A DNA stretch of 35,742 bases from HGM04593 sp045654645 (GCA_045654645.1 JAZONR010000016.1:1-35742), one strand, 5' to 3'. Shown: positions 1 to 7,964, numbered from the stretch's first letter. Numbers and translations are program-made. Notes: generated by a model from the letters alone, not told the origin.

Positions 1-1441
1 GCAAGGTGTTGAGCTTGTTTATAAAGGCTTTGCAATCATCGTAACTGACCATTTCTACCGGTTTGTTTTTGCCTTTGAAATGTGATGGGTTGCTGCCCAT
101 TACTGCCTGCCACAGGGCTTGGGTAACCTCGGTCTCGCCAATGTAGTAGTCGCTGAGAGTTACGCTGTGAACAGGTTTTTCATCGGAGTCGCTATCTTGT
201 TGCTCGCTTGTGGCGCCCATTTTGAAAGTGCCGCCTTTGACGGGTATCATTGTAAAGGTTACACCATTGACAGTGAAGGTGTTGCCACTAATTGCTGTGT
301 TACCATTACCGCCGTTTTTTGCATTATTCTTTGAAACAACAGGCGCTGCGTTTTCTTTCTTTGTCAGCTCCACATTGTGCTCTGTGGTTTCGTTCTCCTT
401 TATTGCAACATCGGCAGTAGCTGTTTCGTAGCCCTCTTTTGAAATGGTTATTTTGTGGTTGCCAATGGTGAGCCCGTCAATCATTTCGGGTGTCTCGCCA
501 ACCGGCTTTCCGTCTATGGCTATTTGTGCGCGCAGTGGCGTTGAGGAGATTGAGAGGCTGCCAACAATGGGAGTTGGTGCCTTTAGTGTGTATATTGTGT
601 TTTTGCCATCTTCAACGGTTATTGTCTCTAATGTGCTCTTGTGGTTGGCCTTGCGGCACTCAACGCTGTAGGTGCCGTGCGGGAGGTTGCCGCTCCACTG
701 GCCTGTGCCTTGCTTTTCATCATTGATATAAATTTCGGCACCACCTTCAACAGTTAATGTAATGTTTGAAAAGTTGGGGCGCAGGGTTACTGTCTCGGTG
801 TGCTTGCCACTGGGGGTTGAGAGGGTTACAACGCCTTCGCTTGTGTGGTAGTTCTCGGAGATGATTTTATAGAAATATTTGCCAAGAACAAGTTTTTTGT
901 AGGCGCATCCCTCTTCATCGACCTGGCCGAAGAGTTTCTCTTCGCCGCTCTCATCGGTGTACATAATCATTGCCTTGCTGTTGGCAGGCTCAACCACAAA
1001 CAGCAGGTTTTGCATTGAGATAACCTTTGGCTCGGGCTTCAGCACCAGGTCATATACCTTGCCCGGCTGCAGGGTGGTTTCCAGATTATAGCGTCTGATG
1101 GTGTGAAAGCCGTCGCGCATTATATCTACTGTCTTTGCACCGTTCTGCACAAAGACCCACAGCACACCGTCGTGCATCTCTCGCACATCTTTCAAGTAGC
1201 CGAAGTTGAACCTATAGGCTTTGAGGTTGTCATCGGGGTCGGTGGAGGTTACTTTTATTATTGCATAGAGCACTCCAGTGCCATCATCGCGCGAGGTGGG
1301 TTTCTCGCGGCCACTCATATCGAATGGATTTTCCCCAAAGCTCTCAACGTGGAATTTTCTTATCTCCTGTGCTGCTGCAGGAGTGGCTGCAAACAGTGTG
1401 AACAGTATTGCAAGTAGCAAGAATAAGCCTTTATGTTTCAT
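1..1441 (-). CDS. Exported PEGA-repeat protein with C-terminal FGE/SUMF1-type module (3' end cut by window edge)
   Basis: Open reading frame from ATG at 1441 that runs off the left edge (about 480 codons visible). The N-terminus has a signal peptide ending near PAAAQ. It is followed by a region shared with the gene at 5296-7443 (KFHVESFGENPFDMS motif), then two PEGA-like beta repeats (about residues 225-360) and a Gly/Asn linker (AKNGGNGN, about residue 372). After the linker the sequence reads FTMIPVKGGTFKMGATS, then HSVTLSDYYIGETEVTQALW, which is the start of a formylglycine-generating-enzyme/SUMF1-like fold. PEGA repeats are usually found in surface or envelope proteins, and many FGE-like domains of this kind are binding modules without enzyme activity. 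The C-terminus, where the functional residues would be, is outside the window. Substrate and partner are unknown. The neighbours give no functional clue beyond the paralogue at 5296-7443. Confidence 0.85.
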   Translation of the reverse strand, partial: MKHKGLFLLLAILFTLFAATPAAAQEIRKFHVESFGENPFDMSGREKPTSRDDGTGVLYAIIKVTSTDPDDNLKAYRFNFGYLKDVREMHDGVLWVFVQNGAKTVDIMRDGFHTIRRYNLETTLQPGKVYDLVLKPEPKVISMQNLLFVVEPANSKAMIMYTDESGEEKLFGQVDEEGCAYKKLVLGKYFYKIISENYHTSEGVVTLSTPSGKHTETVTLRPNFSNITLTVEGGAEIYINDEKQGTGQWSGNLPHGTYSVECRKANHKSTLETITVEDGKNTIYTLKAPTPIVGSLSISSTPLRAQIAIDGKPVGETPEMIDGLTIGNHKITISKEGYETATADVAIKENETTEHNVELTKKENAAPVVSKNNAKNGGNGNTAISGNTFTVNGVTFTMIPVKGGTFKMGATSEQQDSDSDEKPVHSVTLSDYYIGETEVTQALWQAVMGSNPSHFKGKNKPVEMVSYDDCKAFINKLNTL

Positions 1442-1540
1442 TTTATTATGCTGTATTTTATATAATTGTGCGAATTTATAAAAAAAGATTAAGAGGTTGC
1501 TGTATTTTTTAAAAAAAATCGCTTGTCAATATAAGAAAGA
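1442..1540 (-). promoter_or_regulatory. Upstream region conserved between two PEGA paralogues
   Basis: The roughly 80 bases upstream of this gene's ATG are nearly the same as those upstream of the paralogue at 7444-7520. Both contain ATATAAAATACAGCA close to the start and TATAAATTCGCACAATT further up. TAAATTCG is one base off the Bacteroidota -7 consensus TAnnTTTG. The conservation suggests the duplication included the promoter and that the two genes are expressed in the same way. The exact promoter position is inferred. Confidence 0.45.
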
Positions 1541-1598
1541 GTTTTCACCCAAACAGAATAGAAATAGGATGTTATTTTTTAAGGAATATGAACAAAAA

Positions 1599-1640
1599 GC
1601 CCCGGCACGAGGAGATGGAAATCTTTTCAGTGTCGGGGAT
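1599..1640 (-). terminator. Rho-independent terminator after dnaB
   Basis: CCCCGGCAC (1600-1608) pairs with GTGTCGGGG (1630-1638), with one G-U pair. Read on the minus strand the stem is followed by CTTTTTG. It lies about 30 bases past the dnaB stop codon. Confidence 0.75.
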
Positions 1641-1670
1641 TTTATATTTATAGAAACAGCAACAATTTAA

Positions 1671-3272
1671 TTAGAACGGTGCTTCGTTGCCGGCGCCTTG
1701 CAGCTCGGGCGGCATAGATGATATGCTACCCGCCTGAACAGCAGGGTTCTGCATATAATCGGGCAGTTCGGGAACATAGTCGGGCTCGGGAGGAGCAACA
1801 CTCACATTCATCTTTGAGCCGCGCATCACCGGCACATCGCCGGGGGGCGGTGCAAGAGTCTCATCATCGAGATTCATAAAGCGCGCATACTCCTTGCGGA
1901 AGACAAGTGGCACATTGTCCAGTCCACCGTTACGGTGCTTGGCAATGATAATTTCGGCCTTGCCGCGCCAGTCGAAGTCTCCGTCCTTGTAGATGTGGAA
2001 ATACTCGGGGCGGTTCACGAACATCACAATATCGGCATCCTGCTCAATGGCTCCCGACTCGCGAAGGTCGCTCAACTGTGGGCGCTTACCCTCGAGACCT
2101 TCACGACCCTCAACGTTACGGTTGAGCTGACTGAGTGCCATAACAGGGATGTTGAGTTCCTTGGCCAATCCCTTGAGTGCACGCGAGATGGTGCTTATCT
2201 CCTCTTGACGGCTTCCCTTGCCTGTGTTGGCTGTCATCAGCTGCAAGTAGTCAATGAATATCATCTTAACACCGTGTTCGCGCACCATTCGGCGAGCTTT
2301 GGAACGAAGTTCAAAGACCGACAGCTGTGGAGTGTCGTCGATGTAGAGAGGAGCATTCTGAAGCTGGACAATCTTTTGGTCCAATTGCCCCCACTCATAG
2401 CGCTCGAGCTGTCCGCTGCGCACCTTATCACCTGAAATTTGGCACACGTTACTGATGAGACGTTGCACAAGCTGCACATTACCCATCTCAAGAGAGAACA
2501 TTCCGCAGGGGATACCCTGGTCAATGGCCATATTCCTGATGAGGGAGAGGGCGAAGGCTGTCTTACCCATCGCAGGACGCGCGGCAAGGATGATGAGGTC
2601 GGTGGGCTGCCAACCCGACAGCACCTTGTCGAGGCGGTGATAGCCGGTGCTGAGACCGCTGATACCGCTGGTGTTCTTGGAGGCGGTCATAATCTGGTCA
2701 TAGGCCTGCTTTATGACGGGGTTTATTTGGGTATAGTCCTTCTGCATATTGTTGCTCGATATGCTGAAGAGCTCCGACTCGGCCTGCTGCATCAACTCCT
2801 GAATGTCCTGTGTCTCATCAAAAGCCTGCACCTGGGTTTTGCTGGTGAAGCGTATGAGGTCGCGCGCAAGTTTCTTTTGCGCAATGATATTGGCGTGATA
2901 CTCAATATTTACCGATGACACCACCTTGCTTGTGAGCTGCGCAATGTAGACAGGGCCGCCAACCTCGTCGAGCGTGCCCTTGCTGCGAAGAAACTCGGTA
3001 ACGGTGAGGATGTCTATGGGACGGTCGCTGAGGTCCATTTGCAAAATGGCCTCAAAAAGCAACTGGTTGCGCTTGTCATAGAACGAGTCGGGCTTCAGGA
3101 TGCCGCCAAGGCGCCCCACAGCATCGCTGTCAATCATCAACGCACCCAGCACAGCCTCCTCAAATTCAAGAGCCTGTGGCTGCACGTGTCCATAATCACT
3201 TAATTTGGGTGTTGCATCGGCAGCCGCCTGACGTCGCGGCGCCCTTTTCTTTGGTGTAGCACTATCTTCCAT
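1671..3272 (-). CDS. dnaB: Replicative DNA helicase DnaB
   Basis: Protein of 533 residues. DnaB forms the hexameric ring helicase that unwinds DNA at the replication fork and recruits primase. The N-terminal DnaB domain spans about residues 35-135 (EEAVLGALMID motif). The RecA-like ATPase domain follows from about residue 205, with a Walker A motif ARPAMGKT at 231-238, a hydrophobic strand ending in DYLQLM (Walker B region) and a conserved SQLNR motif. The length is slightly above the usual 450-520 because of a proline-rich tail after about residue 460 and a basic N-terminal extension. No intein interrupts it. The start at ATG 3272 is the only plausible one before the DnaB domain. It is divergent from ispE, and a TATCTTTG box lies about 20 bases upstream. 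Confidence 0.96.
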   Translation of the reverse strand: MEDSATPKKRAPRRQAAADATPKLSDYGHVQPQALEFEEAVLGALMIDSDAVGRLGGILKPDSFYDKRNQLLFEAILQMDLSDRPIDILTVTEFLRSKGTLDEVGGPVYIAQLTSKVVSSVNIEYHANIIAQKKLARDLIRFTSKTQVQAFDETQDIQELMQQAESELFSISSNNMQKDYTQINPVIKQAYDQIMTASKNTSGISGLSTGYHRLDKVLSGWQPTDLIILAARPAMGKTAFALSLIRNMAIDQGIPCGMFSLEMGNVQLVQRLISNVCQISGDKVRSGQLERYEWGQLDQKIVQLQNAPLYIDDTPQLSVFELRSKARRMVREHGVKMIFIDYLQLMTANTGKGSRQEEISTISRALKGLAKELNIPVMALSQLNRNVEGREGLEGKRPQLSDLRESGAIEQDADIVMFVNRPEYFHIYKDGDFDWRGKAEIIIAKHRNGGLDNVPLVFRKEYARFMNLDDETLAPPPGDVPVMRGSKMNVSVAPPEPDYVPELPDYMQNPAVQAGSISSMPPELQGAGNEAPF

Positions 3273-3291
3273 CGCGTTTCATTTATCAGTG

Positions 3292-3299
3292 CAAAGATA
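3292..3299 (-). promoter_or_regulatory. dnaB promoter, -7 element
   Basis: TATCTTTG on the minus strand matches the Bacteroidota TAnnTTTG -7 consensus, with a TTG about 16 bases upstream as a weak -33 element. The leader to the dnaB ATG would be about 15 bases. Confidence 0.5.
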
Positions 3300-3396
3300 C
3301 GCACATTCTTTTATACAACCATAGTCGTGCAGTGCGCGTTTTCAACAATTGGGACAAACTTATCAACGAAATGTTCAAAAAGTGGGAATATGGTAT

Positions 3397-3404
3397 TATC
3401 TTTG
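3397..3404 (+). promoter_or_regulatory. ispE promoter, -7 element
   Basis: TATCTTTG on the plus strand matches TAnnTTTG. It lies 33 bases before the ispE start codon. No convincing -33 TTTG is visible at the expected distance. Confidence 0.45.
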
Positions 3405-3437
3405 CATTAACAAATGCAATAGAATAAAAGAGAGAAT

Positions 3438-4268
3438 ATGATAACTTTCCCCAATGCAAAGATTAATCTTGGACTCGATGTTGTGGAGAAACGCCCCGAT
3501 GGCTACCACAACCTTGAGACGGTGTTCTACCCCATCCCCCTGTGCGATATCCTTGAGATAACACCCGCCAAGGAGAAGGATGCCCCCGACTACACATTCA
3601 CAATGTACAATGCAGTGTTCGAGGGCGATGACAACGACAACCTTGTGGTGAAGGCCTACAAGGCGCTTGCCGCCGACCACAAGCTGCCCAAGGTTGATAT
3701 ATCACTCTATAAACACATCCCCACCGGTGCGGGGCTTGGTGGCGGCAGCGCCGACGCTGCATTTGCGCTAAAGATGCTCAATGAGATTGCCGGGTTGCAG
3801 CTCAGCAATGAGAAGCTCCAGGAGTATGCGGCAACCATTGGCGCCGACTGTGCTTTCTTCATAGGCAACACACCTGCACACGCAACAGGCATTGGCAACA
3901 TTCTCTCGCCCACCCCTTGCAACCTCAATGGCTACCACATCGTGCTTGTGAAGCCCGATATCCACATCTCCACAAAGGATGCCTATTCTCTTGTAACACC
4001 CGCAGCTCCCCAAACAGCGCTCACCGAAATTGCCAAGCGCCCTGTTGCCGAGTGGAGAGACACAATGAAGAACGATTTTGAGAAGAGTGTCTTTGCCAAG
4101 CACCCCTCAATGGAAAAGATTAAGGAGGAACTCTATGCAATGGGAGCTATTTATGCTTCAATGTCGGGCAGCGGCTCATCATTCTTTGGCATTTTTGAGA
4201 AGGAACAGAATATTGAGGATGTGAAGCAGCGCTTCCCCGGGATGTTCTGCTGGTGCAAGGGATTGTGA
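3438..4268 (+). CDS. ispE: 4-diphosphocytidyl-2-C-methyl-D-erythritol kinase
   Basis: Protein of 276 residues, normal for IspE. It phosphorylates the 2-hydroxyl of CDP-methylerythritol with ATP in the methylerythritol phosphate pathway to isopentenyl diphosphate, in the cytoplasm. It belongs to the GHMP kinase family. The N-terminus PNAKINLGLDV contains the conserved Lys8 and Asn10. The phosphate-binding glycine-rich loop is GAGLGGGSADAA at 97-108. The active-site aspartate is in IGADCAFF (Asp137), and the C-terminal GHMP motif is SMSGSGSSFFGIF. The gene stands alone, divergent from dnaB and followed by about 1 kb without genes. Confidence 0.95.
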   Translation: MITFPNAKINLGLDVVEKRPDGYHNLETVFYPIPLCDILEITPAKEKDAPDYTFTMYNAVFEGDDNDNLVVKAYKALAADHKLPKVDISLYKHIPTGAGLGGGSADAAFALKMLNEIAGLQLSNEKLQEYAATIGADCAFFIGNTPAHATGIGNILSPTPCNLNGYHIVLVKPDIHISTKDAYSLVTPAAPQTALTEIAKRPVAEWRDTMKNDFEKSVFAKHPSMEKIKEELYAMGAIYASMSGSGSSFFGIFEKEQNIEDVKQRFPGMFCWCKGL

Positions 4269-4286
4269 TTTTTATTGATGAACATT

Positions 4287-4353
4287 CGGTGGCTCGTGAG
4301 CGGTTCTTTGTTTAATCTAAATTCTCTTATCTCCTTTTTGAGGTCCCAAAAAG
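4287..4353 (+). repeat. Dispersed intergenic repeat A, copy 1
   Basis: This segment is closely similar to 7682-7747 and, over its first 30 or so bases, to 5166-5194. The shared core is GTGAGCxGTTCTTTGTTTAA, and the longer copies continue with CTCTTATCTCCTTTTTGAGG. It carries no supported reading frame. Confidence 0.7.
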
Positions 4354-4419
4354 TTAGCACAGAAAGACAAGAAAAAGAATAAAAGACAACAGAGAACTGT
4401 TGTTGCTTTGATTTGGGTG

Positions 4420-4530
4420 TTGTTTTTGCCTATGCTTTTTCAGCTATCCCCTTTTCCAAGGGGGACGAGACAGCTTGCTGTCGGGCGGGGGATGATTACC
4501 ATTTCGCTTTCAGCGACGGATTACCTTTTA
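4420..4530 (+). repeat. Dispersed intergenic repeat B, copy 1 (structured)
   Basis: About 110 bases that recur with few changes at 5026-5137. It contains two short hairpins: CCCC TTTTCCAA GGGG-type pairing around 4450-4466 and GACAGC/GCTGTC around 4470-4484. The end of the unit, from GACGGATTACC on, continues to about 4558 and recurs inverted at 7998-8055. It is not coding on any convincing evidence. Confidence 0.7.
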
Positions 4531-4701
4531 ACGCGAATATATCAGCAATGGTAATTCCCAAAAACAACGACAAGAATAAAAGACAACTGCACAAAATAGA
4601 AAGAAAGGCCGTTCCTTCTCGCAAGGTACATTGCCACCAAAAGAGAAAACAACAAACTCTGCACCGTGCAAAACCCGTCGGAAGAGAAATTTGTTGCAAC
4701 A

Positions 4702-4739
4702 AAAAAGGGAAGCAGTTTTTCAAAACCGTTTCCCTTTTT
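4702..4739. terminator. Bidirectional terminator-like hairpin
   Basis: AAAAAGGGAA (4702-4711) is the reverse complement of TTCCCTTTTT (4730-4739), with further GTTTT/AAAAC pairing inside. A-rich and T-rich flanks make it a possible terminator in both directions. It is 430 bases from ispE, so its client gene is unclear. Confidence 0.5.
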
Positions 4740-4880
4740 CTATTATTTACTCCTCAATAGAGGTGATACATAAATCTTTTTCATATATCGCATAGTTTCT
4801 TTATCTATTTTTGACAGAAGTACAAAAGGACAAAAGGCTAATGTGTGTATTATGTGTGAGACCAGGCAACATTTTGTTGC

Positions 4881-4970
4881 AAAGCACCTTATAAGGTGCT
4901 TTTTGATTGAACAAGTTGATGAGAACTGCACGCAACTTCTTGTATACAGTTCTCATCAACTTGTTTAATC
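4881..4970. repeat. 22-base perfect palindrome followed by a 24-bp inverted repeat
   Basis: 4881-4902 is a perfect palindrome (AAAGCACCTTA and its complement). Directly after it, 4905-4928 and 4947-4970 form an inverted repeat. Nineteen base pairs are perfect (4910-4928 with 4947-4965); the stem extends to 24 pairs with one G-U. The loop is 18 bases. There is no T-tract after the stem, so it is not a typical terminator. Confidence 0.8.
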
Positions 4971-5025
4971 TATGGTTTCTAAACACAAAACTTCTGTTCT
5001 TATGTTCTTTTGTCTAAAAAAGGGA

Positions 5026-5137
5026 ATTGTTTTTGCCTATGCTTTTTCAGCTGTCCCCTTTTCCAAGGGGGACGAGACAGCTTTGCTGTCGGAGGGGGAT
5101 GATTACCGTTTCGCCTAATTAGCGACGGATTACCTTT
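5026..5137 (+). repeat. Dispersed intergenic repeat B, copy 2
   Basis: Near-copy of 4420-4530 in the same orientation, about 600 bases downstream. It keeps both internal hairpins and the GCGACGGATTACCTTT end. It is followed almost at once by the short copy of repeat A. Confidence 0.7.
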
Positions 5138-5160
5138 GTACACAGCATAAAGGCTTACAC

Positions 5161-5194
5161 CTCCTCGGTGGCCCGTGAGCAGTTCTTTGTTTAA
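5161..5194 (+). repeat. Dispersed intergenic repeat A, short copy
   Basis: Thirty-four bases identical to 7677-7710 (contains GTGGCCCGTGAGCAGTTC). The similarity ends abruptly after TTTAA. Confidence 0.7.
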
Positions 5195-5232
5195 CCTCTT
5201 TTCAAAGTTACCTTTACAAACGGAACATCAAT

Positions 5233-5268
5233 AAAAAACCAGGCTGCTTCACATATTGAGCAGCCCGG
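5233..5268 (-). terminator. Rho-independent terminator of the two-domain PEGA gene
   Basis: On the minus strand GGCTGCT and AGCAGCC form a stem (extended by CC/GG at its base) followed by TTTTTT. It lies about 30 bases past the stop codon of the gene ending at 5296. Confidence 0.8.
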
Positions 5269-5295
5269 CAAATATTTTAAAGAATTAAGCCTAAA

Positions 5296-7443
5296 TCAAA
5301 AAGCGGACACGGCGCGCACATAGTAGCTGTAGAACTTATTGTTGCGGTAGGCGTTCCCGGTATCCATATAGACAAACCACGCAGAAACCCTATCATCTTG
5401 TGTTGAGGACCAATAGTAAAAACTAAGTTCTGGTTTTCCTTTAGCTTTTAATGTATTATTAATAGCAGCACGTTTAGCATATATTGCTGTTAGTTCTTTG
5501 AGCGCCGGCAAGTACCACTCTTCTCCCAATGAGGCACACCAAGCAAAGGCCGGGTAATTTCTTAAAGAGCGTATTTTCCGCATATTATACATTCCATCTG
5601 TTTGAGAGGTTGCACCGGTTTTCACTTCCTTTTTAGACCATTGGAATTCATTCTCTTCAAGGCTTACAATCTTTCCATTGTAACCGCCATTGCTAACTTC
5701 AAAAACAATGCCCTCTTTTGTGCCGTCGTTGTAATAGTCGCCAACCTTGTAGGGCGCAGATGTCTTTGAGAGACTTTGAGCGGATGAAGCACTGTCCTCG
5801 GTACCAAAAGCGGACACGGCACGCACATAGTAGTAGTCGTCCTTACTGCTGAGGCCGGTGCTCCCGCCATACATATAGACAAGCCGCTCACGAAGCTCAT
5901 TATACTGTGTTGAGGACCAATGCCAAAATTTTTTAAGTTCTGGTTTTCCTTTAGCTTTTAATGTATTATTAATAGCTGCACATTGAGCAGATATTGCTTT
6001 TAGCTCATCACACACCGGCAAGTACCACCCATCACCCAATGAGGCACACCAAGCAAAGGCTGGGTAATCATTTTGCCAATTGCTTAAAGAACGTATTTTT
6101 TGCATATTGTACATTCCATCGGTTTCAGAGGTTGCGCCGGTTTTCACTACCTTTTCAGACCACTTACATTTATTATGTTCAAGGCTCACAATCTTTCCGC
6201 TGTAACCGCTATTGCTAACTGCAAAAACAATGCCCTCTTTTGTACCGTCGTTGTAATAGTCGCCAACCTTATAGGGCGCAGATGTCTTTGAGCCAAGGTT
6301 TGCGCTGTTACCATTGCCGCCGTTTTTTGCATTGCCCTGTGAAGCAACGGGGCTTTCTATCTTCTTCAGTTCAATACTCTTTTCAATATTCTCATTCTCG
6401 CTAATCAGAATATCGAATGTGGCACTTTCGTAACCCTCTTTTGAGAGTGTTATTTTATGATTGCCAATGAGAAGGCCTTTCTTTATGAGCGGTGTTTCGC
6501 CGGCTACCTCGCCGTCGATGAGAACTTTTGCACGCATCGGGGTGGAGTTCACAACAAGGCCGCCAACAATGGGTGTTGGTGCCTTTAATGTATAGGTGGT
6601 GTTCTTGCCGTCGATAACGGTAATTGTCTCCGTAGTGCTCTTGTGGTTGGCTTTGCGGCACTCGACGTTGTAGGTGCCGGGGGTAAGATTGCCGCTCCAG
6701 TTGCCAACGCCTTTTTTCTCTTTGTTGATATAAATCTCGGCGCCGTTGTCTACTGTCAATGTAATGTGGGCAAAATTGGGGCGCAGGGTAACGGGCTCAA
6801 TGTGTTTCCCGTCGGGCTCGGCCAGTGTAACAACGCCTTCACTGGGATGATAGTTCTCCGAGATTATGCGGTAATAGTATTTGCCAAGAACAAGCATCTT
6901 GGCCGCTATGCCGTCGGCATCGAGTTGTCCAAAGAACTTTTCGGTGCCACCCTCCTCGGTAAACATCACTGTTCCTTTGCAATCGGCAGGGGTAACCTCG
7001 AACATAAGGAACTGCATTGAGACAACTTTTGGCTCGGGCTTCAGCACCATATCATAGACCTTGCCCGGTTGCAGGGTGGTTTCCAAGTTATAGCGTTTGA
7101 TGGTGTGGAAGCCGTCGCGCGTTATATCTACTGTCTTTGCACCGTTCTGCACATATACCCACAAAATGCCGTCGTGCATCTCTCGCACATCTTTCAAGTA
7201 GTTAAAGTTGAATTTATAGGCTTTGAGGTCGTCATCGGGGTCGGTAGATGTTACTTTTATTATGGAATAGAGCACTCCCGTGCCGTCGTCGCGCGCGGTG
7301 GGTTTCTCTCGGGCGCTCATATCGAAGGGATTTTCTCCAAAGCTCTCAACGTGGAATTTCTGCAACTGCTGTGCTGCTGCAGGAGAAACGGCAAACAGGG
7401 TGAGCAGAATTGTGAATAGCAAGAATAAACCTTTATGTTTCAT
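5296..7443 (-). CDS. Exported PEGA-repeat protein with two tandem C-type-lectin-like (Fib_succ_major/DUF1566-type) domains; probable DGR target
   Basis: Protein of 715 residues. Signal peptide 1-25 (ends PAAAQ). Residues 26-220 form the N-terminal region shared with the genes at both window edges. PEGA-like repeats are at about 225-288 and 294-360, and a Gly/Asn linker at 371-380. Two tandem domains follow, 389-546 and 563-715, each with YKVGDYYNDGTKEGIVF, WYLP, YWSSTQ or HWSSTQ, and YYVRAVSAF. These motifs resemble the Fib_succ_major/DUF1566 families, which have C-type-lectin folds. The domains are mostly alike, but residues 514-537 and 683-706 differ at 19 of 24 positions, with every base change at codon position 1 or 2. 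This points to diversification by a retroelement. The likely role is binding a variable ligand at the cell surface; the target is unknown. No anchoring lipobox is visible. It ends at a clear terminator and has its own conserved upstream region. Confidence 0.9.
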   Translation of the reverse strand: MKHKGLFLLFTILLTLFAVSPAAAQQLQKFHVESFGENPFDMSAREKPTARDDGTGVLYSIIKVTSTDPDDDLKAYKFNFNYLKDVREMHDGILWVYVQNGAKTVDITRDGFHTIKRYNLETTLQPGKVYDMVLKPEPKVVSMQFLMFEVTPADCKGTVMFTEEGGTEKFFGQLDADGIAAKMLVLGKYYYRIISENYHPSEGVVTLAEPDGKHIEPVTLRPNFAHITLTVDNGAEIYINKEKKGVGNWSGNLTPGTYNVECRKANHKSTTETITVIDGKNTTYTLKAPTPIVGGLVVNSTPMRAKVLIDGEVAGETPLIKKGLLIGNHKITLSKEGYESATFDILISENENIEKSIELKKIESPVASQGNAKNGGNGNSANLGSKTSAPYKVGDYYNDGTKEGIVFAVSNSGYSGKIVSLEHNKCKWSEKVVKTGATSETDGMYNMQKIRSLSNWQNDYPAFAWCASLGDGWYLPVCDELKAISAQCAAINNTLKAKGKPELKKFWHWSSTQYNELRERLVYMYGGSTGLSSKDDYYYVRAVSAFGTEDSASSAQSLSKTSAPYKVGDYYNDGTKEGIVFEVSNGGYNGKIVSLEENEFQWSKKEVKTGATSQTDGMYNMRKIRSLRNYPAFAWCASLGEEWYLPALKELTAIYAKRAAINNTLKAKGKPELSFYYWSSTQDDRVSAWFVYMDTGNAYRNNKFYSYYVRAVSAF
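5326..5397 (-). repeat. Variable region B (C-terminal domain copy)
   Basis: Twenty-four codons (residues 683-706) that align without gaps to 5833-5904. Nineteen codons differ through 25 base changes, all at codon positions 1 or 2. It is bounded upstream by TGGTCCTCAACACA and downstream by TACTATGTGCG then GCCGTGTCCGCTTTT, both matching the other copy except for one base each (CAA against CAG at the upstream edge, CGC against CGT downstream). The stop codon follows nine codons after the region. Confidence 0.75.
5833..5904 (-). repeat. Variable region A (first domain copy)
   Basis: Partner of 5326-5397; it encodes residues 514-537. Both copies keep GTC TAT ATG and one AAG unchanged. The differing codons keep their third base, such as TAT/GAT, GGC/ACC, GGC/TAC, GAC/TTC and TAC/AGC. 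Confidence 0.75.
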
Positions 7444-7520
7444 TTTATTGTGCTGTATTTTATATAATTGTGCGAATTTATAAAAAAGATTAAGACGTTG
7501 TTTAATTTTTTTAAAAAAGT
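7444..7520 (-). promoter_or_regulatory. Upstream region shared with the left-edge paralogue
   Basis: Near-copy of 1442-1520, including ATATAAAATACAGCA and TATAAATTCGCACAATT. It probably contains the promoter. A weak TAAATTCG resembles the -7 consensus. Confidence 0.45.
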
Positions 7521-7681
7521 TGCTTGACGAGGTAGAATTGAGGCAACGGTTGTTGTTCTTCAGGCTGTGCTCTTGTGTTTCTTATGTTGTTTCTGTTGGC
7601 GTTATTTAGCGGCCAATAGCTCCTGCACACTGAAAGAACAGAAGGCAACAGTAAAGTTACTACTACTTTCTTTCCACTCCT

Positions 7682-7747
7682 CGGTGGCCCGTGAGCAGTT
7701 CTTTGTTTAATCTAAAATCTCTTATCTCCTTTTTGAGGCCCAAAAAG
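7682..7747 (+). repeat. Dispersed intergenic repeat A, copy 3
   Basis: Closely similar to 4287-4353. With the 5161-5194 copy it shows that the same repeat lies on both sides of the variable PEGA gene, in the same orientation. Confidence 0.7.
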
Positions 7748-7843
7748 GAGCAAAAACGCCCGGCACACGGAAAGTCCAGTCCACCTTTTCTTTGCTCAGG
7801 AGTTGCCTATTTGCAACATCCCTCGGTCAAAAAGGTGTTGCCA

Positions 7844-7964
7844 CTTGAACTTGCCTTTTGCTTTACGGCGCTCCGGAACTTGTGCGGTATGGTGTTATAA
7901 AAAAATATAACACCACGCACTGCAAACAGTCCTCGCTTATTCCCGTAAAGCAAAAGAGTTCAAG
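7844..7964. repeat. Large nested inverted repeat
   Basis: Outer arms 7844-7868 and 7943-7964 pair over 22 bases (CTTGAACT and CTTTTGCTTTACGG) with a 3-base bulge. Inside, GTGCG (7882-7886) and CGCAC (7916-7920) flank GGTGTTAT (7891-7898) and ATAACACC (7907-7914). Confidence 0.7.

Noticed and set aside
4413..4760. Plus-strand frame of 115 codons after ispE
   Set aside because: It covers repeat B and the terminator-like hairpin, the protein matches nothing I know, and the second copy of the repeat does not keep the frame.
4881..4970. CRISPR repeat or tRNA-like element
   Set aside because: There is one copy only, without spacers, and no cloverleaf can be drawn.
5296..5940. Ordinary positive selection as the explanation of the domain differences
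   Set aside because: Selection on binding residues would also leave third-position changes, as seen in the rest of the domain. None occurs among 25 changes, so it fits less well than adenine-directed mutagenesis, although it is not excluded.
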